A stretch of 64,000 bases of DNA, from positions 290,147-354,146 of the forward strand of contig NZ_JAJIRO010000006.1 in NCBI RefSeq assembly GCF_025717535.1, given 5' to 3'. The stretch's first letter is position 1, and every line of letters begins with the position of its first letter. Below the pieces are notes generated by a model that saw nothing but the letters and a program-made list of their open reading frames with translations, had not been told where the DNA came from and searched no databases. This document shows, piece by piece, positions 52,873 through 62,200 of the stretch. The stretch is from Paucibacter sp. Y2R2-4. Lineage in GTDB: Bacteria; Pseudomonadota; Gammaproteobacteria; Burkholderiales; Burkholderiaceae_C. The position numbers were made by a program, and so were the translations under genes.

Positions 52873-54866
52873 GCTGGCGCGCGGCAGCGCTGCTGTGCCT
52901 GGCCGGCCTGAGCGCTGCGGCGCATGCCGAGGTGAGGCTGCATGGGCTGTTCGGTGAGCACATGGTCTTGCAGCGCGAGAAATTGATTCCCGTCTGGGGT
53001 TGGGCGGCACCGGGCGAGACGGTGGTGGTCAGCTTTCGCCAGCAGCGCCAAACCGCCCGGGCCGATGCGCAAGGCCAATGGCGCCTTCGCCTGAAACCCG
53101 AGGCCGCCGGCGGGCCGCATACCTTGACGGTCACGGGCAGCCAGAGTCGCGCGCCCCTGACCGTGGGTGATGTGTTGGTGGGCGAGGTTTGGCTGTGCTC
53201 GGGCCAGTCGAATATGGAATGGGCTTTGCGGGATTCGCTGGACGGCCCCGCCGAAGCCGCGGCCGCCAATGACCCCGGCATCCGTCACATCAAGCTCGCC
53301 CACCGCGCGGCTTTGCAGCCGCAGGACGACATCGCCCCCGCCGCCTGGCAGCCCGCCACTTCGGCCCACGCGGCCGAGTTCAGCGCCGTGGCTTATCACT
53401 TTGCCAAGCGCCTGCGCCGTGAGCTGGGCGTGCCGGTGGGGCTGCTCAATGTGTCTTGGGGCGGCACGCAGATCGAGGCCTGGATGAGCCCTGCGGCTTT
53501 GAAGACCTTGGCCGATATTGCGCCGCTGTTGGCGGCGCCGCTGCCGAGCTCGGAGCGCGACTTTGTGGCCCAGCAAGAGGCCCGCATGCTGAGCCGGGTG
53601 AAGGCCTGGCAGGGCAGCGGCCCGGCCGGTGCAGCAGAGGCGGCAAACTGGGCCAAGCCGGACTTGGACGACAGCGCCTGGCCGCGCTTGCAAACCCCCG
53701 GTATTTGGGAGACCCAAGGTCTGGCCAATCTGGACGGCAAGGTTTGGTATCGCAAGACCCTGCAGCTCAGCGCCGCCCAGGCGGCGTCGCCGGAGGTGGT
53801 GCTGCACCTGGCCCAGGTGGACGACTGCGACGAGACCTTCGTCAACGGCCAGCCCGTGGGCAGCCAATGCGGCTGGGACCGACCGCGCCACTACTCATTG
53901 CCCGCTGGGCTCTTGCGGGCTGGCGCCAATGTGGTCGCGGTGCGGGTGACCGACCAGGGCATGGGCGGCGGCATCCACGGCACGCCCGAGCAGCTGCGCC
54001 TTCAACTGGGTGTGAAAGAGGGGGCGCAAGACCTGAGCCTGCTCGGCCCCTGGCAGGCTCGCGTCGAATCCTTGCTCGAGAAAACCGAGCCCGGCCCGAA
54101 CGAGCTGCCTTCGCTCCTGTTCAACGGCATGTTGCATCCGGTTCAGGGTGTAGGCATTCGCGGCATGCTTTGGTACCAGGGCGAAAGCAATGTGGCCCGT
54201 GCGGCTCAGTACGAGCGCCTCTTGCCCGCCTTCATCAGCGACTTACGCGCCCGCTGGGGCCAAGGCGACTTTCCCTTCCATCTGGTGCAGATCGCAGCCG
54301 AAAGCCCGGCGGCACTCAACGCCTTGAGTGGCAGCGCCTGGGCCGAATTGCGCGAGGCCCAGACCCAAGCTCTGCGTCTGCCGCACACCGGCCTGGTGGT
54401 GACCAGCGATGTGGCCGACGACGGCAACTTGCACCCGCGCAACAAAAAGGTGGTGGGCGAACGTCTGGCCGGCCTGGCCTTGCAAGCAAGCGACAAGAAG
54501 GCCTGGAAAGGTCAAGTGCAAAGTCAGGTGCAAGGCCCGGCCTACCGCAGCATGAAGCAGATCGGCCGCGAGATTGAGCTGCACTTTGATCATGCCCAGA
54601 CCGGTTTGCTGAGCGCGGGCGGCGTGCTGCAAGGCTTCACCATCGCCGATGCCTCGGGCCAATTTCAGCCGGCCCAGGCCCGCATCGTGGGGCCTGCGAC
54701 GGTGCGGGTGCATCACGATTCAATTCAAGACCCGGTGGCCGTGCGTTTCGGCTGGGTAGACAACCCGCAGCACAATAATTTGTTCAACCGCGCGGGTCTG
54801 CCGGCGGTGCCCTTCCGCACCGACCGCTGGCCGCGCCTGACGGAGCAGGCACGCTATGCCTTTTGA
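52869..54866 (+). CDS. SASA-domain sialate-O-acetylesterase-like carbohydrate esterase
   Basis: 665-residue exported SGNH-type esterase with signal peptide ending AHA. The nucleophile is Ser114 in CSGQSNMEW, the oxyanion region includes WGGTQIEAW and WYQGESN, and the acid/base pair is in DDGNLHPRNKK (His522). A beta-sandwich domain (about 250-370, with TFVNGQPVGSQCGWDRPRHY) interrupts the hydrolase fold, as in sialate O-acetylesterases. It probably removes acetyl groups from a glycan so the hydrolases can act. Overlaps genes on both sides. Confidence 0.92.
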   Translation: MSWRAAALLCLAGLSAAAHAEVRLHGLFGEHMVLQREKLIPVWGWAAPGETVVVSFRQQRQTARADAQGQWRLRLKPEAAGGPHTLTVTGSQSRAPLTVGDVLVGEVWLCSGQSNMEWALRDSLDGPAEAAAANDPGIRHIKLAHRAALQPQDDIAPAAWQPATSAHAAEFSAVAYHFAKRLRRELGVPVGLLNVSWGGTQIEAWMSPAALKTLADIAPLLAAPLPSSERDFVAQQEARMLSRVKAWQGSGPAGAAEAANWAKPDLDDSAWPRLQTPGIWETQGLANLDGKVWYRKTLQLSAAQAASPEVVLHLAQVDDCDETFVNGQPVGSQCGWDRPRHYSLPAGLLRAGANVVAVRVTDQGMGGGIHGTPEQLRLQLGVKEGAQDLSLLGPWQARVESLLEKTEPGPNELPSLLFNGMLHPVQGVGIRGMLWYQGESNVARAAQYERLLPAFISDLRARWGQGDFPFHLVQIAAESPAALNALSGSAWAELREAQTQALRLPHTGLVVTSDVADDGNLHPRNKKVVGERLAGLALQASDKKAWKGQVQSQVQGPAYRSMKQIGREIELHFDHAQTGLLSAGGVLQGFTIADASGQFQPAQARIVGPATVRVHHDSIQDPVAVRFGWVDNPQHNNLFNRAGLPAVPFRTDRWPRLTEQARYAF

Positions 54867-56532
54867 TTCGATGTGCTCGCGGCCACGTGCCATGTTTCGC
54901 GCCTTGGCGCTCAGCTCTCTGGCCCTGGGCTTGCAGCTTGGCTCGGGTGGGCTGACGCCAGCCCTTGCGGCAACGCCCAAGACCGCGGCGTCGATGCAGC
55001 CGGTGCCCATTCCGCTGGGCAATTTGCTGCCGCAACCGCAGATGGTGACGGCGGGTACGGGGCAAGCTCCATTTCTCTTGAATGCTCAGGTGCCGGTGCT
55101 GGCTCCAGAGGGTTTGGCTGGCCCTGCGAAATCGCTGGCCCAGACCTTAGGTTTGCGGCTGAAGCTCGCGCCTTCGATCATTGCAAATTCAGCGCGGATT
55201 CGCTTCGAGCAAGACCCCTCGGTGGGCAAGGTGGCGGGTGCTTACCGGCTGCAAATCAAGTCCGATGAAATCCTTATCCAGGCCGCCGAGCCCAGCGGCG
55301 CGTTTTATGCCACTCAGACCTTGATGCAGCTCTTGCCACAAGAGCCCAAGCTGAGAGTCTCTTCCGCCGGCTTCGAGCTGCCGGCCGCAGACATCAGCGA
55401 CGCCCCGCGCTTTGAGTGGCGCGGCATCATGCTGGACGTGGCGCGCCACTTCCATGATGTGCGGCGCGTCAAGCGGGTCATCGACAATATGGCCTTCTAC
55501 AAGCTCAACCGCCTGCATCTGCATCTCAGCGATGACCAGGGCTGGCGCTTGGCCATCAAGGCCTACCCCAAGCTGAGCACGGTGGGCGGGCGCGGGGACC
55601 ATTCGCGCCCCGATGCGCCGGCACAGTTTTTCAGCGCCGAAGACATCCGAAGCATCGTCCGCTACGCCGCCGAGCGCTATATCGAGGTGATTCCCGAGAT
55701 CGATATGCCCGGCCACAGCGGTGCCGCAGCGCGCGCCTACCCGGAATTCTTCGATGGCCTGGTGACCTTCAATCCGGCCAAGCCTGAGACCTACCGATTT
55801 ATCGACACTCTCTTGGGCGAGCTGGCCGAGTTGTTCCCGGGTCGCTACATCCACTTTGGCGGCGATGAGGTCTGGGTGGAAAAAACCCGCTGGGCGCAGA
55901 TGCCCGAGGTCTTGGCGATGGCGCAAGACCTGACCCCGGCCGGGCAGACTCCGCAGATGAAGTTCGTCGAGGCTGAGTTTGCGCGCCGCATGGTGCAGCT
56001 GATCCAAAAGCACAAGCGGGTGCCCATCGGCTGGGATGAGGTCATTGCTGCCGGCCTGCAGGAGAACATGGTCGTGCAGTGGTGGCGCATGGACCACCCC
56101 GAGATGGTCTTGGCCGCGCTCAAGCAAGGCCAGTCAGTGATTCTGTCGCCGTCCGACCGTATGTATCTGGACTACGCCGCCGGCCTGGGCGAACCGGGCG
56201 CGCCTTGGGAGGGCAATACCGGTGGGCCGGTGTCGGTGGAAAAAATCGTCGCCTGGGAGCCGATGCCGGTGGGCTTGAGTGAAGCGCAGCAGCAAAAAGT
56301 GCTGGGCATCGAGGCCCCTTTGTGGACCGAGAACGTTCGCAGCGAGTCTTATCTGGAGTTCATGCTGTACCCGCGCATGGCGGCGGTGGCCGAGGTGGCG
56401 TGGCGCCAGCAAGCCCAGAGCGAGCCCAAGGCTTTTGTGAAGCGCTTGGCGCCGCACATTGCCCGCTGGAAGGCGCAAGGCGTCAATGTGCGCGGCAACC
56501 GGGAAGACGCGCACCAATATCGCTTGCATTGA
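54856..56532 (+). CDS. GH20 beta-N-acetylhexosaminidase, exported
   Basis: 558 residues from ATG 54856, with GGAG 10 bases upstream inside the previous gene. After the signal peptide (to about residue 39) comes a GH20b domain, then the catalytic barrel from about 190: FEWRGIMLDVARHFHDVRRV, LHLHLSDDQGWRLAIKAYP and the catalytic pair Asp337-Glu338 in IHFGGDEVW. It cleaves terminal GlcNAc/GalNAc from chitobiose or glycans by substrate-assisted catalysis. Its presence in a beta-glucoside locus suggests a mixed target such as fungal wall or glycoconjugate. Confidence 0.94.
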   Translation: MPFDSMCSRPRAMFRALALSSLALGLQLGSGGLTPALAATPKTAASMQPVPIPLGNLLPQPQMVTAGTGQAPFLLNAQVPVLAPEGLAGPAKSLAQTLGLRLKLAPSIIANSARIRFEQDPSVGKVAGAYRLQIKSDEILIQAAEPSGAFYATQTLMQLLPQEPKLRVSSAGFELPAADISDAPRFEWRGIMLDVARHFHDVRRVKRVIDNMAFYKLNRLHLHLSDDQGWRLAIKAYPKLSTVGGRGDHSRPDAPAQFFSAEDIRSIVRYAAERYIEVIPEIDMPGHSGAAARAYPEFFDGLVTFNPAKPETYRFIDTLLGELAELFPGRYIHFGGDEVWVEKTRWAQMPEVLAMAQDLTPAGQTPQMKFVEAEFARRMVQLIQKHKRVPIGWDEVIAAGLQENMVVQWWRMDHPEMVLAALKQGQSVILSPSDRMYLDYAAGLGEPGAPWEGNTGGPVSVEKIVAWEPMPVGLSEAQQQKVLGIEAPLWTENVRSESYLEFMLYPRMAAVAEVAWRQQAQSEPKAFVKRLAPHIARWKAQGVNVRGNREDAHQYRLH

Positions 56533-56594
56533 CATCGTGCAGGGCGGGGGCAGCGCTGCTAGAGTCGCCGCTTCCTTCCAAAAAGGCGACTTCG

Positions 56595-59054
56595 ATGTCT
56601 TTTCGCTTCCGCCCCGCCCCTCATCTTCTGAGCCTGGCCATCGCTCTGGCCCTGGGCAGCATGAACAGTCCCGCACTCGCTCAAGCACCGGCTGCCTCTG
56701 AAACCGAAGGCTATTTGCAGCCCTCGGCGGCCATGCGCGCGGTGCTGGACGCACCGGGCTTGCCCTCGCACCAGCTTTCGCCGGATCAGAAGACCCTGGC
56801 GGTGCTGCAGCTGCAGCGCCACCGCAGCATTGCCGAGCTGGCTCGCCCCATTTACCGCCTGGCTGGCGGTCGCTTTGATGCGGCAGCCGGTGGCCCGCAA
56901 TTGTTGACGGCGATCGAAGCCCTGCAACTGCGCGAGCTGAGTAGACCTGAGGCGCCGGCACGCGAGGTGCGCTTACCGGCCGGTGGCGCATTTCATCAGC
57001 TGCGCTGGTCGCCGGACGGCCGGCGCTTTCTGCTGAATCGCCGCACCGACCGAGCCATCGAACTGTGGGTCGGCGATGTCGCCACCGGAGCCATCAAGCC
57101 GCTGCGCGGCGTGCGCCTGAACACCATGTTCGAGCGCAATGTGGCCTGGCTGAATGCTGATGAATTGGTGCTGGTGACGGTGCCCGATCAGCGCGGCCCG
57201 GCGCCGCAGTTCAGCGTACCCAGCGGCCCGGCCATCCAGGAGTCCATGGGCCAGGCTTCGCCCGAGGTCACCCGCCAAGACCTGTTGAAGAACCGCCAGG
57301 ACGAAGCCTTGTTTCAGCATCAGGCCAGCGCGGTGCTGCGCCGGGTGGATTTGCGCAACGGCGCCTCGCGCGAGATCGGTGCGCCGGGCCTGATCGCCCA
57401 GGTGCAGACCGTGGGCACGCAGGGTGCGCTGCTGGTTGAACGCCTGGTGCCGCCTTTCAGCTACCAGGTCGGAGCCAATGACTTTGGCCGCGAGGTCGAG
57501 TTGCGCGATGCCCAGGGCAAGCTGCTGCGCAGCCTGGGCGCCGTCAAGATTCGCCAGGGCGTGCCGGTCGAGGGCGTGATCACCGGCCCGCGAGACTACT
57601 GGGCCTCGCCGCTGGCCGATGGCGCCGTCTACTGGGTGGAGGCTCTGGACGGTGGCGATCCGAACAACAAGGTCAGCCACCGCGACCGCCTGATGCGCTT
57701 GGACGCGCCCTATCAGAGTGAGGCGCGCGAAGTGCATCGCACCGCCGGCCGCCTGGTCAACCTGAGCTTTGTCGAAGCCAAGCCACGCGCCCTGGTGGCC
57801 GAATTTGACCGGGATCGTCGCTGGCTCAGCGTCGACCTGCTGGCGCTGGACGGTAGCGCGCCGCCGCAGCGCCTGCAGGACCGCTCGCAGCGTGACCGCT
57901 ACAAAGACCCCGGCCAGCCGCTGACCCGCGTGCTGCCGAATGGCCACAGCGTCGCGCGGCTGGATGCCGAAGACCGCCTGCTGCTGGTCGGCCAGGGCGC
58001 CAGCCCGGCCGGCGATCGGCCCTTCATCGACCGGCTGAGCCTCAAGACCGGCCAGACCGAGCGTTTGTTCCAGTCCGGCGGCACGCACTACGAGCGGCCC
58101 ATCACCTTGCTGGCCGATGGGCGCCTGCTGATCAGCCGCGAGACCTTCACCGAGCCGCCCAATCTGCTGCTGCGCAGCGGTGCCGATTTCGGCCAGATGC
58201 AGACCCTGACCCAGCACCGCGACCCGACGCCGCAGCTGCGCGACATCAAGCGTGAGCTGGTCAAGTTCAAGCGCGCTGATGGCGTGGAGCTGAGCTTCTG
58301 GCTCTACCTGCCGCCCGACTTCAAAAAGGGTGAGCCGCGCCCGACTTTCGTCTGGGCCTACCCCTTGGAGTTCACCGATGCCTCCACCGCCGGCCAGGTC
58401 AGTGGCTCGGCCACGCGTTTCAACAGCTTCGGCGGGACCAGCCCGCTGATGTTGCTGCTCGACGGCTATGTGGTGTTGATGGACGCGACCATGCCCGTGG
58501 TCGGCGATCCGAAGACGGTCAACGACAGCTTTGTGGAGCAAATCACCGCCAATGCCCAGGCCATCATCGACAAGGCGGTGGAACTGGGGGTCAGCGAGCG
58601 CTCGCAGATGGTGGTGGGCGGCCACAGCTACGGCGCCTTCATGACGGCCAATCTGCTCGCCCACACCGATCTGTTCAAGTCCGGCATTGCGCGCAGCGGC
58701 GCCTACAACCGCACGCTCACGCCCTTCGGCTTCCAGAGCGAGCGCCGCACCTACTGGGAGGCGCAAGACGTCTACCTGCGCCTGTCGCCGTTCAACTACG
58801 CCAACAAGCTGAAGGAGCCGATTCTGCTGATCCACGGCGAGAACGACGACAACCCGGGCACTTATCCGATGCAAACCCAGCGCCTGTACCAGGCTCTGGC
58901 TGGCACCGGGGGCAATGTTCGTTATGTAACCCTGCCGCTGGAGTCGCATGGCTATGCGGCGCGTGAGTCGCAAGGCCATGTGCTGCGCGAAATGAGTGAC
59001 TGGATGAAGCGCCAGACTCGCGATCCGCGCGCACCCCAAGCTGTCAAGCCCTGA
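56595..59054 (+). CDS. S9-family serine peptidase (prolyl oligopeptidase fold), exported
   Basis: 819 residues from ATG 56595, where the signal peptide (SLAIALALGSMNSPALAQ) begins; an earlier in-frame opening overlaps GH20 and lacks support. N-terminal beta-propeller with HQLSPDQKTLAVLQ and WSPDGRRFLLNRRTD blades; catalytic domain from about 560 with Ser678 in GGHSYGAF, Asp751 in HGENDDNPGT and His785 in ESHGY. It resembles the glutamyl-endopeptidase/S9C group. Position 62 bases after GH20 makes it the last gene of the operon. It may degrade protein parts of the glycan source. Confidence 0.92.
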   Translation: MSFRFRPAPHLLSLAIALALGSMNSPALAQAPAASETEGYLQPSAAMRAVLDAPGLPSHQLSPDQKTLAVLQLQRHRSIAELARPIYRLAGGRFDAAAGGPQLLTAIEALQLRELSRPEAPAREVRLPAGGAFHQLRWSPDGRRFLLNRRTDRAIELWVGDVATGAIKPLRGVRLNTMFERNVAWLNADELVLVTVPDQRGPAPQFSVPSGPAIQESMGQASPEVTRQDLLKNRQDEALFQHQASAVLRRVDLRNGASREIGAPGLIAQVQTVGTQGALLVERLVPPFSYQVGANDFGREVELRDAQGKLLRSLGAVKIRQGVPVEGVITGPRDYWASPLADGAVYWVEALDGGDPNNKVSHRDRLMRLDAPYQSEAREVHRTAGRLVNLSFVEAKPRALVAEFDRDRRWLSVDLLALDGSAPPQRLQDRSQRDRYKDPGQPLTRVLPNGHSVARLDAEDRLLLVGQGASPAGDRPFIDRLSLKTGQTERLFQSGGTHYERPITLLADGRLLISRETFTEPPNLLLRSGADFGQMQTLTQHRDPTPQLRDIKRELVKFKRADGVELSFWLYLPPDFKKGEPRPTFVWAYPLEFTDASTAGQVSGSATRFNSFGGTSPLMLLLDGYVVLMDATMPVVGDPKTVNDSFVEQITANAQAIIDKAVELGVSERSQMVVGGHSYGAFMTANLLAHTDLFKSGIARSGAYNRTLTPFGFQSERRTYWEAQDVYLRLSPFNYANKLKEPILLIHGENDDNPGTYPMQTQRLYQALAGTGGNVRYVTLPLESHGYAARESQGHVLREMSDWMKRQTRDPRAPQAVKP

Positions 59055-59057
59055 GCC

Positions 59058-59073
59058 GGCAAGACCTGCCCCC
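59058..59073. repeat. Single REP-like arm
   Basis: GGCAAGACCTGCCCCC matches the REP arm GGCAAGRCCTGACCCC at 15 of 16 positions. It lies 4 bases after the S9 peptidase stop in non-coding DNA, with no clear partner arm. Confidence 0.5.
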
Positions 59074-59270
59074 GTGTTGCTACCCTATGCAGGTGGCGAC
59101 ATGTGCCTTAGCCTTGCTTCGGCGGGGTTCGCTCTCGGTGCTTGCTGCCGGCCCGTGCCAGCCGCTATATGCTCCCACTCATACCAAGGGTGTTGATCGG
59201 CGGTTTGCAGTGCAGGGGCGGCCGAAACATCTGATGCTTTGCCAGGGTGAAGCCGGAGACCGACTTGTTC

Positions 59271-62200
59271 ATGCATGAGGACCAGAGCGCTGCCAGTGCA
59301 GCGAGCAAGCGTCAGCCAGAGAAGAAGGCTTGGTGGGCCCATCTTGGGCCTGCTCTGATGCTTTGCGCTTGTCTGTTCTTGGCTGCCCCCCAAGTTGGGG
59401 CGAACGCTCTGCACAGCCTGCGCTTCTCTCATATGGGGGTGGAGCAGGGGCTGCCCGGCGGCAGCGTCATCAGCCTTTTGCAAGACCGCAACGGGCTGAT
59501 CTGGATGGGCACCACCGCCGGCCTGGCCCGCTTTGACGGTCAGGCGGTCAAAACTTTCAAGTCGCAAGCCGAGCAAGCCGATTCCCTCAGCCATTCTCTG
59601 GTCGAGGCCTTGTTTGAAGATGATCAAGGCGTGCTTTGGATCGGCACCCGCGCGGGCCTGGACCGCATGCCGCTGGCCACTGAAAAGGTCCAGCGCCAGT
59701 CCATGCCCGAGTCGCTCACGCTGGCCGAGCGGCGCGTGCTGGCTTTGGCACCCGCCGGGCCGCAGCGGCTTTGGGTGGGCACGGTGGGCGGCTTGCTGAT
59801 GTTCAACACGGCCGAGCGGCGCTTTGTGGACTGGCAGCAGCCTGGCACCGAGCGACTCTCCTTGAAGCGGCCGATTCGCGCTTTGCTGCCCGATGGCCAG
59901 GGCGGGGTGTGGGCGGGCGAGAGCCACGAAGTTGTGCGCATCAATGCGCAAGGCCGGGTGCTGTATCAATTTGGCACTTTGAATGGCCTGGGTGCAGAGG
60001 CCATGGCGGCCAGCGATCTGCATGTCAGTGCTCTTGCTCTGGATGGGCATGGCCGGATTTGGGTAGGCATGGCCGGCGGCTTGCAGACCTGGCGCTGGGC
60101 CGAGGGGCAAAACAAAGACCTCGCGCCACGCCCAGATCCGCTGGCTTTGCAGCTGAAACTGCCTCGCGACCGCGTCTACAGCTTGCTGCGTGACCGCGAT
60201 CAGGCCATGTGGATTGGCGCTTTCAGCCGCCCGGCTTTGTACCGATGGCAAGAAGGCAGCAAGAGCCAGGCCGCTGTACCTGGTGAGCCCGTCTCTGGCC
60301 GCCTCGACGCCATCGTCAAGCTGCCTTCGGTGGACAGCAGCTTGGGTGAAGACTCAGTCGCCAGCCTGATGCAAGACCGCAGCGGAGGACTGTGGGTGGG
60401 CTCGCTGAGCAGCGGCCTGAGCCTGGCGGACTTGGGGGGACGGCGCTTCTCAACCTATTTGAGCCTGCCGGGGGATGACAAGAGCTTGTCCAGCGACACG
60501 GTGATGGCCGTGGCCTTTGATGGCGAGCAGCATGTCTGGGTCGGTACCTATGGCGGTGGTTTGAACCGGCTGCATTTGGCCAGCGGCGAGGTGCAGCGCA
60601 TCAGCACGCAGGAGATGCCGCTCACCCATGTGAAGGCCTTGCTGCGGGAGCCCGACGGCATGCTCTGGGTAGGCGGTGAGCGGGGCCTGCAGCGCTACGA
60701 CCCGCGCAGCCGGCGCAGCCAAACGATTGATTTGCGGCCGAACATGATGGCGCCGGTCTCGGTCAGCGCCATGCTGCGCATGGCCTCGGGCGAACTTTGG
60801 GTGAGCAGTGCACAAGGCCTGTACCGCTTGGATCGCAGCGGCCGGGTGCGGGCTTTTGTGGCTGACCCGCGCAAGCCCACCGCGCTCAGTCACGACATCG
60901 TCGACTGCTTGATGCTGGACAGCAGCGGGCGGCTGTGGGTGGGCACCAAAGGCGGTCTGCATTTATGGGATGCGGCGAGCGACAGTTTTTCGCAGCCGGT
61001 GCAGGGCAATGCCGATGTGGCTCGACCCTCAAACATGCAGATTTACGGTTTGCGCCAAGATCAGCAAGGGCGCATCTGGGTGGCGTCGGAGGCGGGCTTT
61101 TTTGAATTGCTCAGCAGCGGGCCTGGGCGTTGGCAGTACAAAAGCGCCTCTCAGGTTCCCGGCATGCCGGGCGGCGCTTTTGAGTCGATTCAGGATGCGG
61201 AGTCCGGCAGTGTCTGGCTGGGCAGCGAACAGGGCTTGACCGAGTTTTTGCCGCAGGTGCAGCGCGCGCGCTTTTACCCCGGTGCCAGCCACTTCAATGG
61301 GGGCTTCAGCTTCGGCGCGGCGGCGCGGGCGCCCGACGGCACGCTTTACTTTGGCGGCAAGGGCCTGGTGCGTTTCAGGCCCGAGGCCATGCAAGACAAC
61401 GCGCAGGCGCCGCAGGTGGTCTTGAGTGATTTGCGGGTGTTCAATCAATCGCTGGTGGCCGAGGCCAAGTCGGCACCGGCCAGTGCCGGTTTGGCCAGCG
61501 CCAGTGGCCCGGCGCTGACGCTGGCCGAGTTGGGCGTCACCGGGCCTTTGCACCTGGCCCAGCAAGTTCGCCTCAGCCACAAAGAGGCGATGGTGAGCTT
61601 TGTGCTCTCGGCCCTGCACTTCGACAAGCGCAGCCTGGTGCGGCATGCCTGGAAGCTCGAAGGCTTTGACCGCGACTGGATCTACGGCCAAGACAATTCC
61701 GGCGTGGCGACTTACACCAATCTGGATGCCGGTCACTACCGCTTGCTGGCCAAGGCCGCCAACCCGGATGGCGTTTGGGGCAAGGAGCAGCAACTGCTGA
61801 GCGTGGAAGTGCTGCCGCCCTTTTGGCGCACCACTTGGTGGAATGTGGGTGTGGTCTTGAGCGCCTTGCTGGCCCTGGGCGGCGCCTATCGCTGGCGGGT
61901 GCGCAGCTTGCACCGCACACGCCAGAGTCTGCAGCAGGAGGTGGCGGCCCGTACCCATGAGTTGCAGGAACAAGCCCATCAGCTGGCGCAAGAAAAGCAG
62001 CTGGCCCAGGCCCAAAGCGCGCTGGCGCTGCAGTCCAGTGAAGCGGCAGAAAAAGCCCGCCATGACATAGCCTTGCTGAGCGAGATCGGCCGCCAGATCA
62101 CCGCTTCGCTGGATGTGGCCTCAATCCAGCAAACGCTCTATCAACAGGTGGGCGAGTTGATTGAAGGCAATGTCTTCGGCCTGGGGCTGGTCAACTGGTC

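Noticed and set aside
50542..53010. 822-codon open frame opposite the EEP and GH30 genes
   Set aside because: It spans two well-supported genes on the other strand and matches no family.
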